Notes: generated by a model not told the origin, from the sequence alone. DNA of 64,000 nucleotides from an uncultured Draconibacterium sp. (GCF_963676735.1 NZ_OY781464.1:2761001-2825000), one strand, 5' to 3'. Positions 25,659 through 34,460 are shown, counted from the first letter of the stretch. Made by a program: numbers and translations.

Positions 25659-25666
25659 TAATTTTG
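25659..25666 (+). promoter_or_regulatory. Putative -7 box of the nusB operon
   Basis: TAATTTTG fits TAnnTTTG and lies 29 bases before the nusB ATG. The only nearby upstream candidate (TCTG near 25633) has a 22-base spacer, so the -33 element is poor. Confidence 0.4.
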
Positions 25667-25695
25667 CAGCGAAATTTATACGAAGTTCATTAAAA

Positions 25696-26643
25696 ATGAT
25701 TAGCAGAAGGATTATCCGCACAAAGGTTCTACAAGTATTGTACGCCTACTACTCCACCGACGAGAAATCGATTAACAACACCGAGAAAGAACTTTTCTTT
25801 TGTATTCACAAAGCTTACGACCTTTACCACTACCTGTTTTCACTGGTAACCGAAATTGCGGATTACGCAGAAGGACGCATCGAAATCAGACGTAACAAAC
25901 ATCAGCCAACCCACGAGGATTTACATCCGAATACCAAGTTCATTTCCAATCAGCTTATTCAGCAACTGCGTAACAACAGGCAACTTGAGGCTTACCTCGA
26001 CCAGAAAAAGCTGAACTGGAAAGACCATCCAGAGCTGATTAAGGAGTTGTACCTGATGATGATAGAATCGGACATGTACAAAGAATATATGGCTGACAAA
26101 ACCCGCTCTTATCTTAACGACCGGAAGTTTATTGAAAAGCTTTTTAATAAAATTATCCTGGTTTCTGAAGACCTGTACATTCTTTTGGAAGAAAAAAGCA
26201 TTTACTGGAACGACGATGTGGAGTTTGTAATTTCAATGATTGTAAAAACACTGAAACGCTTTAACGAACTTTCAGACTCCGACCAATCGTTAATGCCTTT
26301 GTACAAAGACCAGGAAGACAGAGACTTTACCAAAGAACTCCTGCGCAAAGCCATTATCAACCACGACGAACTACGAACACTTATACGCGAACACTCGCGC
26401 AACTGGGATGTAGAACGTATTGCTTTTATGGATATCCTTATAATGCAACTGGCCATTACTGAGTTCCTGTATTTCCCTACCATTCCAACCAAGGTATCGT
26501 TAAACGAATACATCGAATTATCGAAGTTTTACAGTACCGAGAAGAGCCGCAATTTTATTAACGGAATCCTCGATAAAACATTAAAAGATTTAAAACGAAC
26601 CGAGAAAATTAATAAAGAAGGACGCGGTCTGATTGGCGAATAA
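25696..26643 (+). CDS. nusB: Transcription antitermination protein NusB (long form)
   Basis: NusB binds the boxA RNA with S10 to support rRNA antitermination. The 315 residues are much longer than E. coli NusB (139). The extra N-terminal helices are typical of Bacteroidota. The conserved end is clear: RNWDVERIAFMDILIMQLAITEF, then IPTKVSLNEYIELSKFYSTEKSRNFINGILD (quoted in parts of the family signature). The stop overlaps the next ATG (TAATG). Confidence 0.93.
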   Translation: MISRRIIRTKVLQVLYAYYSTDEKSINNTEKELFFCIHKAYDLYHYLFSLVTEIADYAEGRIEIRRNKHQPTHEDLHPNTKFISNQLIQQLRNNRQLEAYLDQKKLNWKDHPELIKELYLMMIESDMYKEYMADKTRSYLNDRKFIEKLFNKIILVSEDLYILLEEKSIYWNDDVEFVISMIVKTLKRFNELSDSDQSLMPLYKDQEDRDFTKELLRKAIINHDELRTLIREHSRNWDVERIAFMDILIMQLAITEFLYFPTIPTKVSLNEYIELSKFYSTEKSRNFINGILDKTLKDLKRTEKINKEGRGLIGE

Positions 26644-27071
26644 TGTACAAATTTGTTGTAATAGCGGTTCTGATGCTTTTTGTTTCGTGCGGAGCAGAAA
26701 AACAGAAGGATAGCGCAAAAAAAGTTAGCAACACCAACAACTTAACCGAAATTAGCATTGAAAAACCATTGCATGATTTTGGCCAACTAAAAGCAGGCGA
26801 AATTGTGTTACACACTTTTATACTGCACAATAACGGCCAAAACAATTTTATTTTAGCTGAGCTGGTTAGCGATTGCGGCTGTATTACCGCGCAAGCAAAA
26901 CAACAGGTAATAAAACCTGGTGCCAACACCATAATTGAGGTTGAATTTAACACCGCCGGCCTTGCCGGAAAAGAATACAAAACAATTGAAGTACATGGAA
27001 ATAGCAAAGAATTAAAACATTTAGCTATTTTTGCCGAAGTTAAAAACGAATTTATTGATATTAAATACTAA
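26643..27071 (+). CDS. DUF1573 lipoprotein
   Basis: The 142-residue protein has a lipoprotein signal (MLFVSCGAEKQ) and a single DUF1573 immunoglobulin-like domain: KPLHDFGQLKAGEIV, an FILHNNGQNNFIL strand, VSDCGCITAQ with its conserved cysteine pair and PGANTIIEVEFNTAGLAGKEYKTI. DUF1573 proteins are abundant in Bacteroidota and probably act in the envelope, but their function is unknown. It overlaps nusB by one base and precedes yajC by 11 bases. Confidence 0.87.
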   Translation: MYKFVVIAVLMLFVSCGAEKQKDSAKKVSNTNNLTEISIEKPLHDFGQLKAGEIVLHTFILHNNGQNNFILAELVSDCGCITAQAKQQVIKPGANTIIEVEFNTAGLAGKEYKTIEVHGNSKELKHLAIFAEVKNEFIDIKY

Positions 27072-27082
27072 AAATTATAGTC

Positions 27083-27406
27083 ATGTTGAATTCTATTTTA
27101 TTAATGATGCAACCACAAGACGGCTCAGAAGGAAACCCATTAATGAGCTTTCTTCCGCTGTTACTGATTATTGTGGTTTTTTACTTTTTTATGATTCGCC
27201 CGCAGGTAAAACGCCAGAAAGAAACACGTAAGTTCCGCGAAAGTCTGCAAAAAGGCGACAAAGTAGTTACAACCGGTGGCATTTATGGCAAAATTGCCAA
27301 AATCGAAGAAACCTCTATCCAGCTTGAAATAGCAAAAGATGTTGTTATTAAAGTAGATAAAAACGGTATTGTAAAAGATATAAGCGACGTTCAGCCTCAG
27401 AAATAA
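27083..27406 (+). CDS. yajC: Preprotein translocase accessory subunit YajC
   Basis: YajC is a small single-helix protein of the SecDF-YajC holo-translocon. It has a short N-terminal periplasmic part, a membrane helix (LPLLLIIVVFYFFMIRPQ, about residues 24-41), then the conserved QVKRQKETRKFRESLQKGDKVVTTGGIYGKI segment (in parts) and a small beta domain ending in IVKDISDVQ. Its 107 residues match the family. It closes the nusB operon. Confidence 0.93.
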   Translation: MLNSILLMMQPQDGSEGNPLMSFLPLLLIIVVFYFFMIRPQVKRQKETRKFRESLQKGDKVVTTGGIYGKIAKIEETSIQLEIAKDVVIKVDKNGIVKDISDVQPQK

Positions 27407-27424
27407 ACGCTTTACCGTATATTA

Positions 27425-27462
27425 AAAAAAGGCTTGCAATTCATAAATTGCAAGCCTTTTTT
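27425..27462. terminator. Bidirectional terminator between yajC and ychF
   Basis: GGCTTGCAAT (27431-27440) pairs with ATTGCAAGCC (27447-27456) around a 6-base loop. A6 and T6 tracts (27425-27430 and 27457-27462) extend the pairing to 16 bp. It terminates both convergent units. Confidence 0.9.
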
Positions 27463-27465
27463 ATT

Positions 27466-27505
27466 TCTTCAGACTTCGGTCTCCCGACTTCTAACTTCTG
27501 ACTTT
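27466..27505. repeat. Degenerate GACTTC-type short repeat
   Basis: Imperfect copies of an 8- to 10-base unit (AGACTTCGGTCT, CGACTTCTA, ACTTCTGACT) follow the terminator. Such runs are seen between genes in other Bacteroidota genomes (from memory, not searched). Confidence 0.4.
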
Positions 27506-27506
27506 C

Positions 27507-28607
27507 TTACACATTAAACCTAAAGTGCATAATATCGCCATCGTGCACCACATACTCTTTCCCTTCAATCGCCATTTTTCCTGCTTCTTTACAAGCCAGC
27601 TCTGAGCCCAGGCTTACAAAATCGTTATATTTAATAACCTCTGCACGAATAAAGCCTTTTTCAAAATCAGAATGAATTACACCGGCTGCCTGCGGTGCTT
27701 TACTTCCTTTTCGGTAAGTCCAGGCTCTAACTTCTTTTTCGCCGGCGGTAAAATAGGTTTCTAATTGTAAAAGTTTATAGGCCGATTTTATAAGCTTGCT
27801 TACGCCTGGTTCATCAAGTCCAAGGTCGTCAAGAAACATCTGACGTTCTTCATAATCATCCAACTCCGAAATATCGGCTTCAGTTGCTGCCGCAATCATC
27901 AGCATTTCAGCATTTTCATCCTGAATAGCCGCTTTAACAGCCTCCACGTGTTTGTTTCCTTTTAACACCGCAGGCTCATCAACATTACAAACATATAAAA
28001 TCGGTTTGTTGGTTAACAGCTGCACACCATTTACTGCTGCTTCGTCTGCCGGGTCTACTTCAACTGTACGTGCCGATTTTCCTGCCATCAGCACCTCTTT
28101 ATAGCCCGAAAGTATTCGGTACATTCGTTTGGCCTCGGGATCATTACCGGTTCGTGCCTGTTTTTCAACCTTGGCAATTCGACTTTCAACTGTTTCAAGA
28201 TCTTTTAACTGTAACTCAATATCTATAGTCTCTTTATCGCGTACCGGATTAATTGTTTCATCAACGTGTGTAATGTTTTCATTTTCAAAACATCTCAACA
28301 CATGAATGATGGCATCGGTTTCCCGAATATTTCCCAAAAATTTATTGCCTAAACCTTCGCCCTTACTTGCTCCTCTCACCAAACCGGCAATATCAACAAT
28401 TTCAACAGTTGTTGGAACCACTCTTTGAGGTTTTACCAGTTCTTCAAGTTTTGATAAACGTTCATCGGGCACCGTAATTACGCCCAGGTTGGGTTCTATT
28501 GTACAAAAGGGAAAATTAGCCGATTGTGCTTTGGCGTTCGATAAACAATTAAACAATGTTGATTTACCCACATTTGGTAAACCAACTATACCACATTTTA
28601 AAGCCAT
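27507..28607 (-). CDS. ychF: Ribosome-associated Obg-family ATPase YchF
   Basis: YchF binds ribosomes and prefers ATP over GTP. The P-loop is GLPNVGKSTLFN (residues 8-19), followed by the ANFPFCTIEPN switch segment, DIAGLVRGASKGEGLGNKFL (G3 region), a helical hairpin and a C-terminal TGS/ubiquitin-like domain with YNDFVSLGSEL and the terminal GDIMHFRFNV. The 366 residues are normal. A -7 box lies 25 bases upstream. Confidence 0.96.
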   Translation of the reverse strand: MALKCGIVGLPNVGKSTLFNCLSNAKAQSANFPFCTIEPNLGVITVPDERLSKLEELVKPQRVVPTTVEIVDIAGLVRGASKGEGLGNKFLGNIRETDAIIHVLRCFENENITHVDETINPVRDKETIDIELQLKDLETVESRIAKVEKQARTGNDPEAKRMYRILSGYKEVLMAGKSARTVEVDPADEAAVNGVQLLTNKPILYVCNVDEPAVLKGNKHVEAVKAAIQDENAEMLMIAAATEADISELDDYEERQMFLDDLGLDEPGVSKLIKSAYKLLQLETYFTAGEKEVRAWTYRKGSKAPQAAGVIHSDFEKGFIRAEVIKYNDFVSLGSELACKEAGKMAIEGKEYVVHDGDIMHFRFNV

Positions 28608-28631
28608 TTTACTTATTTAAAAATTGCGGTG

Positions 28632-28639
28632 CAAAGGTA
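28632..28639 (-). promoter_or_regulatory. Putative -7 box of ychF
   Basis: Minus-strand TACCTTTG (CAAAGGTA on the plus strand) fits TAnnTTTG and ends 25 bases before the ychF start. The spacing to a possible -33 element is not clear. Confidence 0.4.
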
Positions 28640-28737
28640 ATTTTTTTTTACTATTTCTAATTTAGTTAAACGGGCAATACTTTTAAGCTTATTGTATAGT
28701 TTACAGCCTATTCGTTAGTTTTTTTAATTTCAGTAAT

Positions 28738-28745
28738 TACCTTTG
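28738..28745 (+). promoter_or_regulatory. Putative -7 box of the Nudix-regulator gene
   Basis: TACCTTTG fits TAnnTTTG and lies 18 bases before the ATG at 28763. A TTAG at 28715-28718, 19 bases upstream, could be a degenerate -33 element. Confidence 0.4.
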
Positions 28746-28762
28746 CACAAACTTTTTGACTT

Positions 28763-29509
28763 ATGATACTAAAACACCTATCAATCGACTGTGTAATTTT
28801 TGGTTTTAAGGACAACAAACTGTGTGTTCTGTTATGGCAATCGGATAGTGATGTTGCTAAACGCTTTTTTAGCGAAAAAGACAATTACGATAACGTAGAA
28901 GTGCTTTTTACCGAAAACCCAATGCATGCCCAACAAAACTACTGGGGATTAATTGGCACTCATTTACCTGAAGAAGAAGACATTGACGAATATGCCCGTT
29001 TTATACTCTCGAAAAGTACCGGGCTTGATAAAGTGTACCTGAAACAGGTAAAAACATTCGGGAAGGTTGACCGCGTGCCATACATGCGCGTACTGACAAC
29101 AGCATATTATGCCATTATAAATCCCGAGTATCATGACATGAAGCAATCCGAAATGGCTAGAGTAATTAACTGGTTTGAAATTGATAAACTGCCGAAATTA
29201 CTTTTTGATCATAAAAAGATTATTGAAGCAGCTCTGAAAAAATTGCGCGACGAAGTAAAGTATCATCCGGTGGGCTTTCATATGCTTCCCGAAAAATTTA
29301 CCTTAACCGAGTTGCAAACCTTGTACGAAGTGATTCTGGATACGGAACTCGATACGCGAAATTTCAGAAAGAAAATCCAGAATATGGGTTTATTGGTTGA
29401 TACCGGCGAAAAGCAAACGAATGTTGCTCACCGGGCCGCAAAACTTTATTCGTTTGATGTTGAAGTATACGATAAATTAAAAGAAGAAGGATTAAACTTC
29501 AGAATCTAA
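28763..29509 (+). CDS. Nudix-related transcriptional regulator (NrtR/AraR-like)
   Basis: The 248-residue protein has an N-terminal Nudix-like domain (MILKHLSIDCVIFGFKDNK) and a C-terminal winged helix (FTLTELQTLYEVILDTELDTRNF, in parts; then MGLLVDTGE). The Nudix box around GTHLPEEEDIDEYAR and TGLDKVYL lacks the REUXEE catalytic core, so hydrolysis is unlikely. That is typical of NrtR and AraR type regulators that bind NAD-derived or sugar ligands. A possible target could be a sugar or NAD operon elsewhere. The direct neighbours are ychF (divergent) and an ECF operon. Confidence 0.75.
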   Translation: MILKHLSIDCVIFGFKDNKLCVLLWQSDSDVAKRFFSEKDNYDNVEVLFTENPMHAQQNYWGLIGTHLPEEEDIDEYARFILSKSTGLDKVYLKQVKTFGKVDRVPYMRVLTTAYYAIINPEYHDMKQSEMARVINWFEIDKLPKLLFDHKKIIEAALKKLRDEVKYHPVGFHMLPEKFTLTELQTLYEVILDTELDTRNFRKKIQNMGLLVDTGEKQTNVAHRAAKLYSFDVEVYDKLKEEGLNFRI

Positions 29510-29555
29510 AATTATTTTAAACCTTTAACGGCAATTGTGGTCTGACTGATACAAA

Positions 29556-30104
29556 ATGCAGGATATCGATAAACATATTATTGCCGGTTTAAAGGACAAA
29601 AACAAGCGCGACCTTGCTTTTCATCAACTGGTATCCACTTACCAGGAACGTTTGTATTGGCACATCCGAAAAATTGTGTTGAATCACGACGACACGGATG
29701 ACGTACTTCAAAATACCTTCTTAAAAGTATGGAAGAGCATCGATAATTTCAGAGAAGAATCGAGTTTATTTACCTGGTTGTACCGCATTGCCACCAATGA
29801 ATCGATTACATTCATTAACTCAAAAAAGAAAAAGAGTTTTATGCAAATGAACGAGGTGAGCGAGTTTTTAATGGACAACCTCGAATCGGACCCGTACTTT
29901 GAAGGAGACGAAATTCAGTTAAAACTTCAAAAAGCCATACTAACCTTACCCGAAAAGCAACGAATTGTTTTTAACATGAAATATTACGATGACCTAAAAT
30001 ATGATGATATGGCGCAGATTCTCGACACTTCGGTGGGCGCATTAAAAGCCTCTTATCATCATGCAGCTAAAAAAATAGAACACTATTTAAAAAGTACCGA
30101 TTAA
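29556..30104 (+). CDS. ECF-type RNA polymerase sigma factor
   Basis: The 182-residue protein has sigma region 2 (LYWHIRKIVLNHDDTDDVLQNTF, in parts) with the DDVLQNTFLKVWK signature, and region 4 (LPEKQRIVFNMKYYDDLKYDDMAQIL) with HTH-like DTSVGALKASYHHAAKK. It lacks regions 1 and 3, as ECF factors do. It starts 46 bases after the Nudix regulator and its stop is 55 bases before the next start, so the two likely share a message with the downstream genes. Confidence 0.93.
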   Translation: MQDIDKHIIAGLKDKNKRDLAFHQLVSTYQERLYWHIRKIVLNHDDTDDVLQNTFLKVWKSIDNFREESSLFTWLYRIATNESITFINSKKKKSFMQMNEVSEFLMDNLESDPYFEGDEIQLKLQKAILTLPEKQRIVFNMKYYDDLKYDDMAQILDTSVGALKASYHHAAKKIEHYLKSTD

Positions 30105-30159
30105 CGGTTTGTTTTTAAACCTTTTAATTAAAAATGAGTCAATAGATAAAAATGCCACA

Positions 30160-30609
30160 ATGGAAGAATTAAAAAAAATAGCACCAGAATTATCGAAAAT
30201 AAAAAAGGAGAATGCTTTTGGCACTCCTCCGCATTATTTCGATGATTTTTCTGCCCGATTACAAATGAAAATTGAAGCAGAAAAGCAAGTGGCTGAGAAA
30301 AAGGAATTTAAAATTATAAACATTTTAAAACCTACTTTAGGCCTGGCTGCCAGTTTTGCCATTATTTTTATGCTCGTTTATATTCCGGTAAAAACATTTA
30401 TGCCACAGCAGGCAGTTGTCGGAAACCTGGCATCAAACGAATATTCGGATAATGAATTTGAAACCATTTTGGAAGAACTCGATGAAATCTCTTTCTTTGC
30501 ATTGCTCGAAAATGGCAATGAAGAAGAGAGCTTTAGCGATGAAGAACTTATAGCATATGTAAGCAGCAATTTTAGCTCGTACGAAATTTTTGAATACACC
30601 GAAAAGTAG
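30160..30609 (+). CDS. Single-pass membrane protein, probable anti-sigma factor
   Basis: The 149-residue protein begins at the ATG at 30160 (MEELKKIAPELSKIKKEN). It has a cytoplasmic N-terminal part with a PPHYFDDFSARLQ motif seen in sigma-linked proteins of Bacteroidota, one membrane helix (about residues 60-82: LAASFAIIFMLVYIPV) and an acidic extracytoplasmic tail. It lacks the zinc HxxxCxxC anti-sigma motif. Its position directly after an ECF sigma gene and its topology suggest an anti-sigma role, which is an inference. Confidence 0.6.
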   Translation: MEELKKIAPELSKIKKENAFGTPPHYFDDFSARLQMKIEAEKQVAEKKEFKIINILKPTLGLAASFAIIFMLVYIPVKTFMPQQAVVGNLASNEYSDNEFETILEELDEISFFALLENGNEEESFSDEELIAYVSSNFSSYEIFEYTEK

Positions 30610-30615
30610 CAAATC

Positions 30616-31089
30616 ATGAAACAACTAATTGGCATATTAATTTTCACCCTCGCAGCGTTTTCCTGTCTTCAAAGCAACGCACAAAAAGATAATGAGCATC
30701 AGGATCGTTGGGAACGCTATCGAACAGAAAAAGTGGCTTTTTTAACTACCACTTTGGATTTAACGCCTGAAGAAGCACAAAAATTCTGGCCCGTATACAA
30801 CGAAATGGAAAAATTAAAAGCTGATTTTCAGCGTAAACGTCGTGAAATGGAATCGGAAGTGCGCGATGCGGAAGGGAAACTTTCAGATAAAGAAATGATT
30901 GCACTTACCCGTGCGCATGTTGCGGTTAATAAAGATGAAGCAAATTTGCATGAGAAATACAACGAGCAATTCCTGAAAATACTTCCGCCTGTTAAAGTAA
31001 TTAAACTTTACAAGGCCGAAAATGAATTCAGAATGCATATGTTTAAAAAATATAGAGAGAAACGACGAAGCGACGAAGAACGCAAATAA
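30616..31089 (+). CDS. Periplasmic Spy/CpxP-like (LTXXQ) protein
   Basis: The protein has a signal peptide (cleavage after SNAQ, about residue 23) and an all-helical mature part of about 130 residues. DLTPEEAQKFWPVYNEMEK matches the LTxxQ-type repeat; the rest is a heptad-rich hairpin with EMESEVRDAEGKLSDKE and a basic end. Spy-family proteins act as chaperones and CnrX/ZraP relatives sense metals. It lies 6 bases after the putative anti-sigma gene, so it probably acts in the same stress circuit. Confidence 0.75.
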   Translation: MKQLIGILIFTLAAFSCLQSNAQKDNEHQDRWERYRTEKVAFLTTTLDLTPEEAQKFWPVYNEMEKLKADFQRKRREMESEVRDAEGKLSDKEMIALTRAHVAVNKDEANLHEKYNEQFLKILPPVKVIKLYKAENEFRMHMFKKYREKRRSDEERK

Positions 31090-31090
31090 A

Positions 31091-31115
31091 AAAAACAGGC
31101 CAAAAGCCTGTTTTT
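31091..31115. terminator. Bidirectional terminator between the sigma operon and the DUF4870 gene
   Basis: AAAAACAGGC (31091-31100) pairs with GCCTGTTTTT (31106-31115) around a 5-base loop, in the 47-base gap between convergent genes. Confidence 0.85.
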
Positions 31116-31136
31116 CTATTTTGTTTTTTTGTAGAA

Positions 31137-31427
31137 CTACAACGCCTTAAACCAATCCTGGAAAAGTTTTCCAACCCATGGAATTTCTTTTTGTTCTCCA
31201 TTAACCGCTCCGATTAAACTAATAATCCAAAATACAAGGGTTATAATCCATCCAATAATATTAATTACCGGAATAAAGGTGATAACCAGCGAGAACAACC
31301 ACAACCCTAACATCTGACGAATATAAAAACTTGCTATTTCGTCTTTTTCATTCGAATTGATTATTAATGCAATAACCCAACCTATCCAGGTAATGTGTGC
31401 AACAATTGCTTTTGTTTTTCCATCCAT
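31137..31427 (-). CDS. DUF4870 (Tic20-like) membrane protein
   Basis: The 96-residue protein has three hydrophobic helices. The pattern HITWIGWVIALIINSNEKDEIASFYIRQMLGLWLF (in parts: HITWIGWVIALIIN, ASFYIRQMLGLWLF) and the final INIIGWIITLVFWI segment fit DUF4870. Its function is unknown. The gene appears monocistronic. Confidence 0.78.
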   Translation of the reverse strand: MDGKTKAIVAHITWIGWVIALIINSNEKDEIASFYIRQMLGLWLFSLVITFIPVINIIGWIITLVFWIISLIGAVNGEQKEIPWVGKLFQDWFKAL

Positions 31428-31526
31428 TTGATTTGAGATTTAAAATTTTAGTAAATGTACATAATAATATGCTTTTATTAGAATTCAAACCCAAATAATA
31501 TTCGGAAGATAGCAGGCAATACTGAC

Positions 31527-32804
31527 TTATTTCTTTAACGAAGCACACACCAGCTCGTTATCATTTCTAATAAATATATGTTGGTTGGCAAAAGCCGGAT
31601 GCGACCAACATACACCACGCCCCAGTTGCTTACGTGTTGGTGCTATTAAAAATGCTCTGCTAATTTCGTTAAACCCTTTGGGCGATAATTGCGTAATTAA
31701 AAGCTCACCTTGTTCGTTAAACATCCAAATGTTTTCTTGGTGTTGTACAAAATGAATATTGGCCCATCTTGCCCTTTTCACTGCCGTTTGATCCTCCCAA
31801 ATTCTATCGCCTGTATTAAAATCAAGACAGCGCAATTCGCCGTAACTATCAACGCCATAAATGTACTTGCCCAAAATTATTGGAGTATTCATCACACAAT
31901 GCAGGGCATCTGTTTTGCGTTCGCTTTCTCCTTCACGTTGCCATACTTTTTCGGCAGTTGTATAGTCGTTACCCAGTTTTATCAGAAGCGAGCCGCTGTA
32001 AAAAGCGCTAACAAAAATATGATCATCAGATAAAACCGGAGTGGCAATGCTCATTCCCGAACCTGTTTGCCACGGAAAACGCCAATAAACTTCGCCGGTT
32101 TCCGGGTTTAAACCCGAAAGGCTATGTTCGGTCCAGTTTACAACAACCTGCTTCCCATTCTTTTCAATTAGAATTGGTGCCGAATAACCTGCGCGGTCGT
32201 TTAAATTTCGCCAAATTTCGTTTCCGGTGTTTTTATCAAAAGCAACAATACCTGCATTATTGTTGCCGCTTACATGAACAATCAGCTTGTTTTTAACGAT
32301 TAGCGGGGTGGAAGCAATACCCCAAATGGGCATGTTTATTTCGTAAGCTTTGTTCAGGTTCTTTTCCCAAATAACACTTCCCTTTTCTGCATCAAAACAA
32401 AACAAATTCCCCATGCTTCCCAGAGCATAGGCTCTATTTTCATGAATAACAACAGAGGCTCTGGGGCCTGCAGGATAGCCAATTCCCGAATATTCACAAT
32501 CATAGGTAAATTCCCAGAGCATTTTTCCACTTGTTTCATCAAAGCACAGTACGCGCTCTTGCGAAACGGGTTTTTCAATTCTATCGCTTAAATACACTTT
32601 TCCGTTTGCAACGGTAGGCCCCGAGTAGCCCGGATTTATTGGAACTCTCCATTTTATAGCGATGGTATCCGATTCAAATTTTTCAATAATATTTTCTGAT
32701 TTCCATATGGCATCTCTATTGGTTCCTCGCCAGTCGGGCCAGTCCTGGGCCACAACTGATCCAACAAAAGCAAACAATAGTATTAAAACAGGTAGTATTT
32801 TCAT
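31527..32804 (-). CDS. Secreted PQQ-type beta-propeller protein
   Basis: The protein has a signal peptide (MKILPVLILLFAFVGSVVAQ) and a seven- or eight-bladed propeller with repeated PQQ-like tryptophan-docking motifs (GKMLWEF, GSVIWEK, GNEIWRN, GEVYWRF and GDRIWEDQ). No heme or PQQ-dehydrogenase catalytic block is evident, so it may bind glycans or act as a scaffold. I start at the ATG ending at 32804; the longer frame has no support. It lies 28 bases after a sulfatase gene, probably in the same unit. Confidence 0.82.
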   Translation of the reverse strand: MKILPVLILLFAFVGSVVAQDWPDWRGTNRDAIWKSENIIEKFESDTIAIKWRVPINPGYSGPTVANGKVYLSDRIEKPVSQERVLCFDETSGKMLWEFTYDCEYSGIGYPAGPRASVVIHENRAYALGSMGNLFCFDAEKGSVIWEKNLNKAYEINMPIWGIASTPLIVKNKLIVHVSGNNNAGIVAFDKNTGNEIWRNLNDRAGYSAPILIEKNGKQVVVNWTEHSLSGLNPETGEVYWRFPWQTGSGMSIATPVLSDDHIFVSAFYSGSLLIKLGNDYTTAEKVWQREGESERKTDALHCVMNTPIILGKYIYGVDSYGELRCLDFNTGDRIWEDQTAVKRARWANIHFVQHQENIWMFNEQGELLITQLSPKGFNEISRAFLIAPTRKQLGRGVCWSHPAFANQHIFIRNDNELVCASLKK

Positions 32805-32832
32805 GATTGTATATTTGATTTTCGGCAGAAAT

Positions 32833-34374
32833 TTAATCAATTCCTTTGTAAACTGAGCGCCAATCTGTAATGCGTTCTTGCTCAGAGCGTGCATCTTTTG
32901 GGAAATTGGGGCTGTAAAGCAAGGTGGTTTCGCGTTTAACCAGTTGCTTGTTTTTTACAAAACCATCTCCTCTTTCTGCCAGGTGCTCAACCATTTTGCG
33001 TTGCCAGTTTTTTATTTGTTCTTTTTCAACAGCTGCCAGGTTTGTTAATTCTCCCGGGTCTTGTTCTAAGTTAAATAGTTGCTCCTCTCCTGTTCTAAAA
33101 AACCAGATGTATTTCCATACACCATCTGTTAAAGCACACCAATAGTTTTCGTTGCTGTAAGTTGTTGCATGTTCCAGATCAATATATTCCCGCCATTCTG
33201 CCCGGGGGTTTTCAATAAGTGCTTTTACTGAAAGGCCATCCATTTCTTCAGGGATTCTCGCACCGGCAAAATCAAGAAACGTGGGTAAAAAATCGCGCAA
33301 TTCCACAACTTGTTTCAGGTATTCGCCCCCCTTGAGCTGACCTGATAAAGATTCGGGCCATTTTAGTACAAAGGGAATATTTGACGAGCCCTCATAGGCG
33401 TAAGTTTTGCGCCAGTGATGATGGTCGCCAAGCATATCACCGTGGTCTGAGGTAAAACAAATAATTGCATCGTTGTACATTCCTTTACTTTTTAAAGCCT
33501 CCACTATTTTTCCAACCATCTCATCAATAAAAGTAATGTTTGCATAGTAATGCTTTCGGCTATTTATGGCATGCTCTTGCCCGAAATTGCCAAATGCAGC
33601 ATCTTTGCCGCCAGCTTCATTTTCAAACTTTTTTGCCCATCTCCCATAGTACGGTGCACTAATATCTACATTTTCATATTGATCGAGAAAACGTTCGGGT
33701 GGGTCGTACGGGCTGTGTGGCCTGGCAAAAGAAACCTTCAGAAAAAGTGGTTTATCCAGGTTATAGTTATTGATTAAGTCAACTGCCATTTGTCCCGTCC
33801 AGTAGGTTGGGTGCAGGTTTTCGTTAAGTTTGTACACTCCGGCACGATGCTCATTCCAGCCAATTCCTGTTTCGTCGGGATTTTTTCCGGGCGCCTGTAG
33901 TTTAAACCAATCGCGGTAATCGCTCACATAACCATCTTGTTCAACACGGCCACTCTCGTCGGTTAATGTTCCGTGAAAACCATGCAACGCTTTTTGCGGA
34001 TACCAATGCATTTTACCAATACCAAAAGTATAGTAACCTGCCTGGCGAAGCATGCGTGGCATTTCGTATTTATACCTGCGCGCTACCCTGCCGTAACCCA
34101 GCATGCCGTGGTTCCAGGGAGCCATTCCGGTAAGCAAACCTGCCCGGGCGGGCGTACAACTGGGCACCGACGAATAAGCATTTACAAAAGTTACTCCTGC
34201 AGCGGCAATCTCATCAATATTTGGCGTAATTACTGCACAATTGCCCATACACCCCAAAGCATCAGCGCGCTGCTGATCGGTCATTATAAAAATGATATGT
34301 GGTTGTTTGCCTTTTTCTGCCGCCAATAATAACATTGGAAATAGCAGTAGCAGGATAGTAAAGATATGTTTCAT
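32833..34374 (-). CDS. Secreted arylsulfatase-type sulfatase
   Basis: The 513-residue protein has a signal peptide ending LLAAEKG and the alkaline-phosphatase-like sulfatase domain. The active-site block SCTPARAGLLTG has Cys73 in the CxPxR context needed for formylglycine formation. MTDQQRADALG gives the first metal ligands, and ICFTSDHGDMLGDH the second metal and substrate set. It acts on sulfated polysaccharides or small sulfate esters, but the substrate cannot be told. No formylglycine-generating maturase is in the window. The propeller gene follows after 28 bases. Confidence 0.92.
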   Translation of the reverse strand: MKHIFTILLLLFPMLLLAAEKGKQPHIIFIMTDQQRADALGCMGNCAVITPNIDEIAAAGVTFVNAYSSVPSCTPARAGLLTGMAPWNHGMLGYGRVARRYKYEMPRMLRQAGYYTFGIGKMHWYPQKALHGFHGTLTDESGRVEQDGYVSDYRDWFKLQAPGKNPDETGIGWNEHRAGVYKLNENLHPTYWTGQMAVDLINNYNLDKPLFLKVSFARPHSPYDPPERFLDQYENVDISAPYYGRWAKKFENEAGGKDAAFGNFGQEHAINSRKHYYANITFIDEMVGKIVEALKSKGMYNDAIICFTSDHGDMLGDHHHWRKTYAYEGSSNIPFVLKWPESLSGQLKGGEYLKQVVELRDFLPTFLDFAGARIPEEMDGLSVKALIENPRAEWREYIDLEHATTYSNENYWCALTDGVWKYIWFFRTGEEQLFNLEQDPGELTNLAAVEKEQIKNWQRKMVEHLAERGDGFVKNKQLVKRETTLLYSPNFPKDARSEQERITDWRSVYKGID

Positions 34375-34460
34375 CAGATTAGATTTAAAAAACAAATCTA
34401 ATGATAAATCATAAAAATATCGAAACAGACCGAATCCTTGTTAATATTTTTAAAAAGATT

